Shown piece by piece: positions 27,639-35,472 of a DNA stretch of 64,000 nt (positions are counted from its first letter, which is position 1; every line of letters starts with the position of its first letter). The notes under the pieces were generated by a model. It searched no databases. It was not told where the DNA came from and saw only the letters and a list, made by a program, of their open reading frames with translations. The position numbers and the translations under genes were made by a program. Source of the stretch: Catellatospora sp. KI3 (GTDB taxonomy: Bacteria; Actinomycetota; Actinomycetes; Mycobacteriales; Micromonosporaceae); assembly GCF_029948125.1 (NCBI RefSeq), contig NZ_JASAMB010000020.1, positions 62,001-126,000 on the forward strand. Direction: 5' to 3'.

Positions 27639-29059
27639 TGCCGACGGTGGCGGTGCGCGGGGCACCGGGCGCGGCCGCGCCGCTCACCTGGGGCCAGTAC
27701 GCCATCTGGGCCGCGATCGGGCGTACCGCCCCCAACGACCACTACTTCAACCTCACCCGCGTGCTGACCCCACCGGACAGGTGCCGCCCGCTCGATCCCG
27801 ATACGGCACTCGACCGGATCGGCACGGCGCTGAGCAGGCATCCGGCCCTGCGCACCCGGATCGTGCCCGCCGGCACCGCCCCGGGCCGGGCACCAGCCGG
27901 CACCGACCGGTCGGCGGTGCCGCCGGGGTCGGCGGTCCAGCAGGAGATCGTGGCGGAGGCCGACGTCGCCGTGCGCACCGTCGCGGCCGCCGACGAGGCC
28001 ACGGCCGGATCCGCCGCGACCGACCTGGTCGAGGAGCTGGCCGCGACCGCGTTCGACTACGGCACCGAGGCGCCGGTCCGGGTCGGGCTCGTCCTCGTCG
28101 ACGGTGCCGTCGCCCGGGTGGTGCTGGCACTGTGCCACCTGGCCACCGACGGCCACGGCGCCGACATCCTGCTCCGCGACCTGCGCCTGGCGCTGCTCGG
28201 CCGCACCGGGCCGCCGCCGGGCGACCCGGGCACGGTCGTGGCCGAGGAGACCTCGGCGGCGGGGCGGGACCGCAGCGACGGCGTAGTGGACACCTGGCGC
28301 GACGCCTACCGGGCCCTGCCGCCGAGCATGTTCCCCACGCCGCGCGCCGAACCGCAGCCGGTGCGCTGGTGGGTCGGGCGGCTGACCTCGCCCGCCCTGG
28401 GGCTGGCCGCCGCCGCGCTCGCCGCGCGGCACCGCACCAGCGTGTCGTCGGTGCTGTTGGCGGCCACCGCCGCGATGGTCAGCGCCGACGGCGCGGGCGA
28501 CCGGGCGGCCGTGCTGACCATCGTCGGCAACCGGTTCGACCCGTCCCGGCGCGACCTGGTCGCCACCCTGTCCCAGGAGGGCCTGTTCACCCTGGACACC
28601 TCCGCCGCCGACTTCGCCGACCTGCTGCGGCCCGCCTGGCGGGAGAGCCTGCGCGCCTACCGGTCCGGCTACTACGACCAGCTCGCCCTGGACGCCGCGC
28701 TGGCGCAGGTCAGCGCCGAGCGCGGCGAGCAGGTCCATCCGATGTGCTGCTTCAACGACATGCGCCTGGTCGACCTGCCGCCCGGCCCCGCGCCCACCGC
28801 CGAGCAGGTCCGCGCGGCCCGCGCCGCGACCGTGTTCACCTGGGCGGCGCCGCAGCCGCTGGTCGGCTGCCGGTTCTGCGCGCACGTGACCGCCGCCGGT
28901 CCGGCGCTGACCTACCAGGTCACCGGCGACACCCGGTACCTGCCGCCGCAGCGGCTGCGGGCGTTCGCGCTGGGGCTGGAGGAGCTGGTGGTGGCGGCCG
29001 TGGCCGGCCCGGCGCCGCTTGCGGCGCTGCCGGCGCGGCTGGGCGGGGCGGCCGCATGA
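27638..29059 (+). CDS. Stand-alone condensation/acyltransferase-like protein
   Basis: 473 residues. The N-terminus (LTWGQYAIWAAIGRTAPNDHYFN) is the opening of a condensation domain and the core motif is LCHLATDGHGAD: the second His and the DG of HHxxxDG are kept while the first His is Cys. The second lobe (TSVSSVLLAATAAMVS, LTIVGNRFDP) also fits the chloramphenicol-acetyltransferase-like fold. It could transfer the carrier-bound starter, or modify the peptide by ester or amide formation. A non-catalytic role is less likely because the catalytic His is present. It overlaps the next start by ATGA. Confidence 0.8.
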   Translation: MPTVAVRGAPGAAAPLTWGQYAIWAAIGRTAPNDHYFNLTRVLTPPDRCRPLDPDTALDRIGTALSRHPALRTRIVPAGTAPGRAPAGTDRSAVPPGSAVQQEIVAEADVAVRTVAAADEATAGSAATDLVEELAATAFDYGTEAPVRVGLVLVDGAVARVVLALCHLATDGHGADILLRDLRLALLGRTGPPPGDPGTVVAEETSAAGRDRSDGVVDTWRDAYRALPPSMFPTPRAEPQPVRWWVGRLTSPALGLAAAALAARHRTSVSSVLLAATAAMVSADGAGDRAAVLTIVGNRFDPSRRDLVATLSQEGLFTLDTSAADFADLLRPAWRESLRAYRSGYYDQLALDAALAQVSAERGEQVHPMCCFNDMRLVDLPPGPAPTAEQVRAARAATVFTWAAPQPLVGCRFCAHVTAAGPALTYQVTGDTRYLPPQRLRAFALGLEELVVAAVAGPAPLAALPARLGGAAA

Positions 29060-30933
29060 GGCTCACCGCTTACGCCCGCGCCTGCGCCGTCGACCCCGGC
29101 AAGAGCCTCGACTTCGTGGTCGCCTGCGTCGAGCCTGGTCATCCGCTCGGACACGTCACCGTCGTGGACGTGCCGACCGGGCAGGTCATGCTCGTCGACA
29201 CCGTGGACGGGCCGCACTGGTCGCTGGACGTGCCCGGGAACTGGCCCAGTTCGCTGTACCGGGCCGCGTTCCGCGGCGACGGCCGCGCCGCCTCGACGGT
29301 CGCCGACAGCCCCGAGGCGGACGTCCACTTCGTCGTACGCGGCACCGGCGACGCCGAGGTGCTGGTGTCGGTGCCGTTCCTGACCTGGCAGGCGTACAAC
29401 CGGGCGGGTGAGCCGGGGCAGGGCCTGTACTACGCGGAGGAGCCGACCCGGGCCGCGAAGGTCGGCTTCGACCGCCCCGGCGGCGGGCCGCCGCCGCAGG
29501 AATGGGAGCACGGGCTGATCCGGTGGCTGCCCGGCAGCGGGCTGCGGGTGGCGTACTGCGCCAACCTGGACCTGCACGACCAGCCCGAACTGCTGGCCCG
29601 GCACCGGGTGCTGGTCGTCAACGGCCACGACGAGTACTGGACCTGGGAGATGCGCGACCACGTCGAGGCGTACGTGCGCGGCGGCGGCAACCTGGCCGTG
29701 TTCGGCGCCAACACCTGCTGGTGGCAGATACGGCTTGAGGACGGCGGCCGGAGCATGGTGTGCCATCGCGACGCCGTCGCCGACCCGGTGGCCCGTACCG
29801 ATCCGTCGCGCACCACCGTCGAGTGGTCCAGTGCGCCGGTCGACCGGCCTGAGAACGCGCTGACCGGGGTCAGCTACCGGCGCGGGGCCGGGACGTGGGG
29901 CGAGCACATGGTGAAGATGCGCGAGGAGTCGTACCGGGTCCGGTTCGCCGAACACTGGGTGTTCGCGGGCACCGGGCTGCGCGACGGCGAACCCTTCGCC
30001 CAGGGCGCCCTCGGGTACGAGACCGACGCCGCCGACTTCACCGAGGTCGACGGCGTACCCCGGGTGACGGGCCGGGACGGCACCCCGCCCGGGTTCGTCA
30101 TCCTCGCCACCGCCGACCTGCGGCACTGGCGCCACTACGGGCAGGGCGGCCACGCCACCATGGGCGTGCACCGGCTGGGGCAGGGCGAGGTGTTCACCGC
30201 CGCGACCGTCAACTGGGGCGCCGCACTGGCCGACCCGGTCGTGGACCGGATCACCCGCAACGTGCTGGCGCGCTTCACCCGGGCGGCCGAGCCGGGCTTC
30301 GAGCCGATCGGCCCGGCGGTGCCGGGCGCGGTGCTGGCCGCGTGCGAGGGGCGCCTGTTCGCGGCCGCGGACGGCGTGCTGCGGGTACGGGAGCTGTGCG
30401 GGCAGAACCTGTCGTGGCGCACCGTGGACACCGCGCCGGAGCTGGTGGCGCTGGGCTCACCACGGGAGGCGTACCGGGGCATGCCGTTGGGTCTGCTGGG
30501 CGTGACCACCGACGGGCGCATCGTCTACCGCGATCCGGTGCCCGAACCGGCCCCGTGGCGCGACCTCGGCGGCGCCGCCGCCGGGACGACGGCGCTGGCC
30601 TGCGTGAACGCCACCTACTTCGCGGTCGCCGACGGCGGGCTGTGGTCCCGGACAGCGGCGTCGCTGGCCGACGGCACGGGAGCCTGGCAGCGGATCGACG
30701 ACGCGACCGGCGTGGTCGCGCTGGCCGGGCTGAGCGGCCTGCTGTTCGCCGCGACCGGCGCCCGGCTGCGCTGCCGGCCGCCGGTGGACGGCCCGGCGCC
30801 GTGGACCGACCTCGGCCCGGCCGCCGGGGTGACCGCGCTGGCGGGCGCGGCCGGCATGCTCGTGGCCGGGGGCGCGGACCTGCGCTGGCGGCAGGCCGCG
30901 GCCGCGCGTGATTCCCGGCCGCCGGCGCCGTAG
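29056..30933 (+). CDS. N,N-dimethylformamidase beta-subunit-like protein, last gene of the NRPS operon
   Basis: 625 residues from ATG 29056. The first ~420 residues show the conserved block of the DMFase large-subunit family: LLARHRVLVVNGHDEYWTWEM, then DHVEAYVRGGGNLAVFGANT, CWWQIR, and a C-terminal GxGEVFTAATVNWG segment. In DMFase a mononuclear iron is held by two Tyr and a Glu; the Tyr of HDEYW is a candidate ligand. About residues 430-620 form short repeated strands (GVTTDGRIVYRDP, NATYFAVADGGLWSR, GLLFAATGARLRC) that look like a small beta-propeller. No signal peptide is visible. The likely role is hydrolysis or formation of an amide on the peptide; unproven. Confidence 0.75.
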   Translation: MRLTAYARACAVDPGKSLDFVVACVEPGHPLGHVTVVDVPTGQVMLVDTVDGPHWSLDVPGNWPSSLYRAAFRGDGRAASTVADSPEADVHFVVRGTGDAEVLVSVPFLTWQAYNRAGEPGQGLYYAEEPTRAAKVGFDRPGGGPPPQEWEHGLIRWLPGSGLRVAYCANLDLHDQPELLARHRVLVVNGHDEYWTWEMRDHVEAYVRGGGNLAVFGANTCWWQIRLEDGGRSMVCHRDAVADPVARTDPSRTTVEWSSAPVDRPENALTGVSYRRGAGTWGEHMVKMREESYRVRFAEHWVFAGTGLRDGEPFAQGALGYETDAADFTEVDGVPRVTGRDGTPPGFVILATADLRHWRHYGQGGHATMGVHRLGQGEVFTAATVNWGAALADPVVDRITRNVLARFTRAAEPGFEPIGPAVPGAVLAACEGRLFAAADGVLRVRELCGQNLSWRTVDTAPELVALGSPREAYRGMPLGLLGVTTDGRIVYRDPVPEPAPWRDLGGAAAGTTALACVNATYFAVADGGLWSRTAASLADGTGAWQRIDDATGVVALAGLSGLLFAATGARLRCRPPVDGPAPWTDLGPAAGVTALAGAAGMLVAGGADLRWRQAAAARDSRPPAP

Positions 30934-30950
30934 CGGCGAGTCGTCAGTGC

Positions 30951-31316
30951 TCAGGGAGCCACCGGACGGCCCAGCGCCGCCGCGACGATGCGGATCGCCT
31001 CGTCGCGGTCGATGCCGAGGCCGGCGATGACCGCCGCGTAGTCGCGGGCGGCCCGATGGGCCTGCTCAAGGGCCTGCTCACCGGCGGCCGAGACGAACGA
31101 GCCGGCCCGTCCCCGGGTCTCGATCAGCCGGGCCTCCTCCAGCTCCCGGTACGCCCGACCGACGGTGTTCACGGCGAGGCCCAGGTCGGCCGCGAGCCGC
31201 CGGATCGTCGGCAGTCTCGTGCCGACCGCCAGCGTGCGATCCTGGATCTGGCGCGCCAGCTGCACCCGGAGCTGCTCGTACGGCGGCGTCGGCGAGTTCT
31301 GGTCGATGACGATCAT
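30951..31316 (-). CDS. GntR-family regulator (YtrA type)
   Basis: 121 residues, the compact YtrA-type size. The winged HTH is clear: PPYEQLRVQLARQIQDRTL, GTRLPTIRRLAADLGLAVNTVGRAYRELEEARLIETRGRAGSFV. The C-terminal ~45 residues form the short helical dimerisation segment. Its ATG overlaps the stop of the upstream membrane-protein gene (ATGA), so the two are one operon. It probably represses its own operon at the bracketing inverted repeat at 32108-32151. It converges on the NRPS operon with only 17 bp between stops and no clear terminator. Confidence 0.9.
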   Translation of the reverse strand: MIVIDQNSPTPPYEQLRVQLARQIQDRTLAVGTRLPTIRRLAADLGLAVNTVGRAYRELEEARLIETRGRAGSFVSAAGEQALEQAHRAARDYAAVIAGLGIDRDEAIRIVAAALGRPVAP

Positions 31317-32092
31317 CGGGTGGCCATGGCCTGCCGCGCCGCCGACGCCGGACGTGGCGCTCGGAACTGGATCAAGGCGAACGCTGCGACGCCCGCCACC
31401 ACCAGCGCCACGGCCGCCGCGTTCCACCAGCCCAGCGACTCCCCGTACAGGAAGATGGGCGGCAGCGACCACACCAGGCTGGGGGTGACCAGCGCGCGGG
31501 CATCCTCGACACGCATGATGACGTCGGCGGTGAGCGACGCCTCGTCCTGCGCCACGGCCGGGCTGGCCAGCACCTGGCGGAGCTGCAGGAGCAGACCGGC
31601 GCAGGCACCGGCGAGGCCGATCAGGACGACCGCCGCCCCGCGCCGCAGGCCGGGGTCGGCGACCGGCAGCACGCTCAGCGCGAGCAGCCCGGCACTGGCG
31701 TACGCGGCGACGGTGAAGACCGCGAACGGCCTGCCCAGCACCGCCGGCCAGCCCAGCTCGACCGGGTGGGCCACCCGCTGGGGCAGCCCCGCGCCGGCCC
31801 GCTGGTCGGCGCGGCGCACCCACCGGCCGACCAGCCACTGCCCCGCCAGCAACGCGGCCACCAGCGCCACCAGCACCAGCAGCGGCCACCGGGCGGACGT
31901 GACGTCGCCCGGCAGTGCGAGCGCGTGGGTGAGTGCCGCGCCCATCAGGAACACGGCCAGCAGGAGGCTGTCCATGAACTTGGCCCGTCCGCGCACCGCC
32001 AGCCGGGCCGCCAGCAGGGGGGTCGGCTCGGCGTCGGCCATACCGTGCCGGGCCAGCCACTGGCTGACCTCCGCATGCTCCGCCGGGCTCAT
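31313..32092 (-). CDS. Multi-pass membrane protein partner of the GntR regulator
   Basis: 259 residues. A soluble N-terminal stretch (SPAEHAEVSQWLARHG) is followed by about six hydrophobic helices: FMDSLLLAVFLMGAALTHAL, WPLLVLVALVAALLAGQWL, FAVFTVAAYASAGLLALSV, AAVVLIGLAGACAGLLLQL, LVTPSLVWSLPPIFLYG and AAAVALVVAGVAAFALI. I do not recognise a specific family. ATG 32092 was chosen because GGAGGTGG sits 5-8 nt before it; an in-frame ATG at 32140 lies inside the presumed promoter. Paired YtrA-type genes often regulate membrane or transport functions, which is the only functional hint. Confidence 0.75.
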   Translation of the reverse strand: MSPAEHAEVSQWLARHGMADAEPTPLLAARLAVRGRAKFMDSLLLAVFLMGAALTHALALPGDVTSARWPLLVLVALVAALLAGQWLVGRWVRRADQRAGAGLPQRVAHPVELGWPAVLGRPFAVFTVAAYASAGLLALSVLPVADPGLRRGAAVVLIGLAGACAGLLLQLRQVLASPAVAQDEASLTADVIMRVEDARALVTPSLVWSLPPIFLYGESLGWWNAAAVALVVAGVAAFALIQFRAPRPASAARQAMATR

Positions 32093-32107
32093 CGCGCCAC
32101 CTCCGTA

Positions 32108-32151
32108 TGTCGCAAGTAATGTATCATCAAGATGAGCCATACCTTGCGACA
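32108..32151 (-). promoter_or_regulatory. Promoter bracketed by a 9-bp inverted repeat (probable GntR operator)
   Basis: TGTCGCAAG (32108-32116) and CTTGCGACA (32143-32151) are perfect inverted arms 26 bp apart. On the minus strand a possible -35 TTGTCG overlaps the outer arm and a -10-like GATACAT lies between the arms (19-bp spacer). The inner arm falls near the expected transcription start. This geometry fits autorepression of the GntR operon. Confidence 0.5.
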
Positions 32152-32166
32152 AAGTCAACCCCTCCG

Positions 32167-33681
32167 TCAAGGCAGCCGGACCGACTGGGCGTGGCGGAAG
32201 GTGTCGGTCGGGTCCCAGCGGGCCTTCACCCGCTGCAGCCGTTCGTAGTTGCCCCCGAAGTAGAGCGCGGACCAGGGGGTGTCCGAGGTGTTCCAGGCGG
32301 GGTCGGACAGGTCGACGTCGGGGTAGTTGACGTAGCAGCCGTCGAGCTGGTCGTCGGGGACCGGCACGCCGCCCCGGTCGGCGAACACCGACCGGTAGGC
32401 GCGCCGGATCCAGTCCAGGTGCCGGTCGTCGTCGGCGGCATCGGCCCAGTACGCCTGCCACTGCGCCTTCAGCACGCTGTCGCGGTGCGGGTATGCCGTC
32501 GCGTCGGCGGCCACCGCGTTGACGGCCCCGCCGAACGAGTCGAGCTGCAGCTGGGCGTCCGGGTGGCCGTACGCCAGCGACGCCCAGATCGCCTCCCGCT
32601 GGGCCGCGGTGAACCCGCGCCGCAGGAACGCCGACTTGTACTTGGCCCGCAGCCTCAGGTCGGTGCCTGCGGCGAGCTGGTTGGCCCAGGCCCACTTGAG
32701 CCTGCGCGGCGCGGCCGCCTCGGGCAGCGCCGCCACCTTGCCCGCCTGCTCGGTCATCGGCGCCGCCGGGCCCACCTCGGCGCCGACCTCGGCGACGAAC
32801 GCCCGCAGCAGTGGCTCCGCGTCCGGGCTGGTCGCGTCCATGGTGGAGCGCAGGCTGATCCCGGCGGCTGCCCGGGTCGGCACCAGCAGCGCCGACGCCA
32901 GCCCGGCGTACGGGTCGGCCACGTCGGCGTGCCGCTCGTGCCAGGCGCCGAAGTTGGCCAGCAGCCGGTCGAACCCGTCGCGGTCCAGCGACTCCCACGG
33001 CCAGGTGGCGGCGTGCAGCCACACCTCGGCCGGCGGAGCCGGCAGGGCGCGCGAGGGTTCGGCACCGGCCTGGGGCGAGCGCAGCCAGAAGCGGGTGACC
33101 ACGCCGAACGTGCCGCCGCCACCGCCGGTGTGGGCCCACCACAGGTCGTGGTGCGGGTCGTGCGGGTCCCGGGAGGCCAGCACCGCGCGTACGGCGCCGT
33201 CGGCGTCGACCACCACCACCTCGACCGCTTCCAGGTGGTCGATGGTGAGCCCGTGCCGCCGCGACAGCACGCCGTAGCCGCCGCCGGTGAAGTGGCCGCC
33301 GACCCCGACACTGTGGCAGGACCCGCCGGGGATGGTGACGCCCCAGCCCTTGAGCAGCTTCTTGTACACCGCGCCGAGGGTCGCCCCCGCGCCGACGGCG
33401 AACGCGCCGCGCTCGGCGTCCCAGTCGACGGTGTCCAGTCCGGACGCGTCGATGAGCAGCGCGACGTCCGGGTGGGCGACGAAGTCCTCGTAGCAGTGGC
33501 CGCCGCCGCGCACCGCGATCCTGCGTCCGGTGTGCACCGCGCGGGTCACCGCGGCCACCACGTCGGCGGTGTCGCGTACGCGGTGGATCTCGTCCGGGCT
33601 GCCGGCGAAGCGGCGGTTGAGCGCGCGCGCGAGTTCCCCGTGCGCGGCATCGCCAGGCCTGACTATCTGCGCGTCCACCAT
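32167..33681 (-). CDS. FAD-linked oxidase, berberine-bridge-enzyme type
   Basis: 504 residues. The FAD_binding_4 (PCMH) domain covers about 20-200: VRGGGHCYEDF carries a His in the position often covalently bound to FAD, followed by GAGATLGAVYKKL, IPGGSCHSVGVGGHFTGGGYGVLSRRHG and TGGGGGTFGVVTRF. The second covalent Cys of bicovalent enzymes would fall in GGSCHSVG. The C-terminus NYPDVDLS...YFGGNYERLQRVKARWDPTDTF is the BBE domain. No signal peptide. Such enzymes oxidise alcohols, sugars or amines, often in secondary metabolism, so a link to the nearby NRPS operon is possible but unproven. GTG 33690 is an alternative start; ATG 33681 has the better GGGTGG spacing. Confidence 0.88.
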   Translation of the reverse strand: MVDAQIVRPGDAAHGELARALNRRFAGSPDEIHRVRDTADVVAAVTRAVHTGRRIAVRGGGHCYEDFVAHPDVALLIDASGLDTVDWDAERGAFAVGAGATLGAVYKKLLKGWGVTIPGGSCHSVGVGGHFTGGGYGVLSRRHGLTIDHLEAVEVVVVDADGAVRAVLASRDPHDPHHDLWWAHTGGGGGTFGVVTRFWLRSPQAGAEPSRALPAPPAEVWLHAATWPWESLDRDGFDRLLANFGAWHERHADVADPYAGLASALLVPTRAAAGISLRSTMDATSPDAEPLLRAFVAEVGAEVGPAAPMTEQAGKVAALPEAAAPRRLKWAWANQLAAGTDLRLRAKYKSAFLRRGFTAAQREAIWASLAYGHPDAQLQLDSFGGAVNAVAADATAYPHRDSVLKAQWQAYWADAADDDRHLDWIRRAYRSVFADRGGVPVPDDQLDGCYVNYPDVDLSDPAWNTSDTPWSALYFGGNYERLQRVKARWDPTDTFRHAQSVRLP

Positions 33682-33715
33682 GCGCGCCACCCTACTAGAA
33701 ACAAACCTAAAAGAA

Positions 33716-33752
33716 CCGGGGCGCCGCCCGCCCGCCCGTGCGGGCGCCCCGG
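33716..33752 (-). terminator. GC-rich hairpin downstream of the alpha/beta hydrolase
   Basis: CCGGGGCGCC (33716-33725) and GGCGCCCCGG (33743-33752) pair perfectly around a Cys-codon-free 17-nt GC loop. It sits in the gap after the hydrolase gene and before the oxidase start. Confidence 0.5.
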
Positions 33753-33758
33753 TGCAGC

Positions 33759-33808
33759 TTCGGGGAAAGTGCTGGAATCTTGGCAGGAATCACTGCACTT
33801 TCCCCGAA
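33759..33808. repeat. Extragenic inverted repeat, GGGGAAA-core family
   Basis: TTCGGGGAAAGTG (33759-33771) and CACTTTCCCCGAA (33796-33808) are perfect 13-bp arms. The 24-bp loop contains GGAATC twice. Related arms occur at 3568-3582 and 35350-35413, so it is a dispersed extragenic family that may also act as a terminator. Confidence 0.65.
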
Positions 33809-33849
33809 CACGTCGAGTGCTTCAGCGGCGGCCGTCACATCGATGCAGG

Positions 33850-34719
33850 TCAGGCAGCCACGCCGTCCATGAAGGCGCCGGCCCGGTCGAGGATCCGGTC
33901 CGGGCAGCTCATCGGCAGGTCGTGGCCCGCGCCCGGCACGACCTCGACCTCGGCGCCGGTCAGGGTCCGGATCCGGCGCGCCACCTCGGCGGCGTCGTAG
34001 AGCTGGCCGCGCTCGCCGAGCAGGACCAGCATCGGTACCCCGACCTCGCGCAGTTCCTCGTCCGTCAGTGGCGGCGGGACGGGCAGGCGCCGCCGGAAGC
34101 CCATCATGGCGGTGGCCAGGCCCATCAGGTCGTCGTCGCGCAGGGTGGCGTTGCGCAGCCGGCCCGCCGCCCGGTGGCGCAGCGGCCGGGGGCCCATCCC
34201 GGCGAGGCCGCCGAGCACCACCCAGGCGATGAACCGACCGGTGACCTTCCCGAATCCGGCCGGGTCCAGCAGGGTGAGCGAGGCGACGGCGGCGGGGTCG
34301 CGCAGCGCGTACCGCAGCGCGGTCCATCCGCCGTATGAGCAGCCGATCAGGTGCGCGCGTCCGATCCCGAGCGCGGTGAGGACTTCGCCCAGCCACTGCG
34401 TCAGGTGCTCGGGGCCGTCGATCGGCCGGTCCTGGGTGGAGCCGCCGGGGTCGCCCACCGGGTCGATCGCGATCACGCGCCGGTGCCTGCCCAGCTCCGC
34501 CACGTAGCGGTGCCACATCAGGGCGTTGCCTCCCGCCCCGGGCAGCAGCACGACCGGCGTTGCCCCGGCGGGGCCGCACGTGTGCACGCGAGTGGTGCCG
34601 AAGGTGGTCGGCACGTCCGCGGCGGTCCGGTCCGGCCAGCGGCGGTCGAGGGCCTGACCGTACGCGGTGAGGAATCTGGCGCGTGCTTTCTCGCTGGTGA
34701 AGCCTCCCACCGTTTTCAT
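33850..34719 (-). CDS. Alpha/beta-fold hydrolase
   Basis: 289 residues. After an N-terminal helical stretch the fold begins at PVVLLPGAGGNALMW (oxyanion-hole region). The nucleophile elbow is LIGCSYGGWTAL (Ser near residue 145), a late Asp/Glu candidate lies in LVLLGERGQLYDA, and the catalytic His is in VPGAGHDLPMSCPDRI. Substrate unknown; serine hydrolases next to TetR genes often act on lactones or esters. Only 22 bp separate its ATG from the divergent TetR start, and the shared inverted repeat overlaps its first base, so TetR control is very likely. Confidence 0.87.
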   Translation of the reverse strand: MKTVGGFTSEKARARFLTAYGQALDRRWPDRTAADVPTTFGTTRVHTCGPAGATPVVLLPGAGGNALMWHRYVAELGRHRRVIAIDPVGDPGGSTQDRPIDGPEHLTQWLGEVLTALGIGRAHLIGCSYGGWTALRYALRDPAAVASLTLLDPAGFGKVTGRFIAWVVLGGLAGMGPRPLRHRAAGRLRNATLRDDDLMGLATAMMGFRRRLPVPPPLTDEELREVGVPMLVLLGERGQLYDAAEVARRIRTLTGAEVEVVPGAGHDLPMSCPDRILDRAGAFMDGVAA

Positions 34720-34734
34720 GATACGACTGTATCA
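34719..34734. promoter_or_regulatory. TetR operator in a 22-bp divergent promoter
   Basis: TGATAC-GACT-GTATCA, a perfect 6-bp inverted repeat, fills most of the gap between the divergent hydrolase and tetR starts. TATCAT (34730-34735) is positioned as a -10 for tetR with transcription beginning at or near the GTG, implying a leaderless mRNA. Confidence 0.6.
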
Positions 34735-34741
34735 TCAAAAG

Positions 34742-35350
34742 GTGCCGAAGAGAGTCGACCATGAGGTGCGCCGCCGGGAGATCGGTGCGGCCCTGCTGCG
34801 GATCGCCGATACGAAGGGCCTGCAGTCGGCCAGCATGCGGGAGGTCGCGGCCGAGGCCGGGGTGTCGCTGCGGCTGGTGCAGTACTACTTCCAGAGCAAG
34901 AACGGCCTGCTGCTCGCGGGCCTGGCCTACCTGGGCGAGCAGCTGTCGGCCCGGGTGGAGCGGCACATCCGTGCCCTGGGCACGCCCCCGACCCCGGCCG
35001 GCATGGTCTACGGCACGCTCACCGCGATCCTGCCGACCGACGAGGAGAGCCGCCGGATCACCCGCACCTACGCGGCGTACTACACGCTGGTGCTGGCCGA
35101 ACCGGACCTGGCCACCGAGCACGGGACGGCCTACCCCGACGCGCTGGAGAGGTTCCTGGCCAGGCAGATCGAGGCGGCGGGCGCGGCCTCGCCGGCGGAC
35201 TCGGCGACGATCGCCGCGGGGCTGCTCGCCCTGACGAACGGGCTGGGCTCCAGCGTGCTGGGCGGCCAGCGGGACGGCGAGGCGGCACTGGCCGTGCTGC
35301 GATACCACCTCGACCGGCTGTTCGGCGCGGTCGCTGGCGGCGGGCAGTAG
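34742..35350 (+). CDS. TetR/AcrR-family transcriptional regulator
   Basis: 202 residues from GTG 34742 (VPKRVDHEVRRREIGAALLRIADTKG). The HTH is ASMREVAAEAGVSLRLVQYYFQSKNGLLLAGL, typical of TetR. The rest is an all-helical ligand domain with no recognisable ligand signature. The frame is open upstream to 34667, but that would overlap the operator and the hydrolase gene. It should repress itself and the divergent hydrolase. The stop codon abuts a 22-bp-armed inverted repeat. Confidence 0.9.
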   Translation: MPKRVDHEVRRREIGAALLRIADTKGLQSASMREVAAEAGVSLRLVQYYFQSKNGLLLAGLAYLGEQLSARVERHIRALGTPPTPAGMVYGTLTAILPTDEESRRITRTYAAYYTLVLAEPDLATEHGTAYPDALERFLARQIEAAGAASPADSATIAAGLLALTNGLGSSVLGGQRDGEAALAVLRYHLDRLFGAVAGGGQ

Positions 35351-35413
35351 TGCAGTTTCGGGGAAACTGCAGGAATTGCGCTCAAGATTGGTGCAGTTTC
35401 CCCGAAACTGCAC
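35350..35413. repeat. Long perfect inverted repeat, GGGGAAA-core family
   Basis: Arms 35350-35371 and 35392-35413 are perfect over 22 bp with a 20-bp loop, and each arm is itself nearly palindromic (TGCAGTTTC-GG-GGAAACTGCA). It starts on the last base of tetR and lies between convergent genes, so it can act as a bidirectional terminator. It is related to 33759-33808 and 3568-3582. Confidence 0.8.
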
Positions 35414-35422
35414 GTGAAAAGG

Positions 35423-35460
35423 CCGGTGGCCCGGCTCCGCGTGTGGAGCCGGGCCACCGG
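35423..35460 (-). terminator. Chitinase transcription terminator
   Basis: CCGGTGGCCCGGCTCC (35423-35438) pairs perfectly with 35445-35460 around GCGTGT, 13 bp beyond the chitinase stop. Confidence 0.85.
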
Positions 35461-35472
35461 TGTGGCGGAGGG

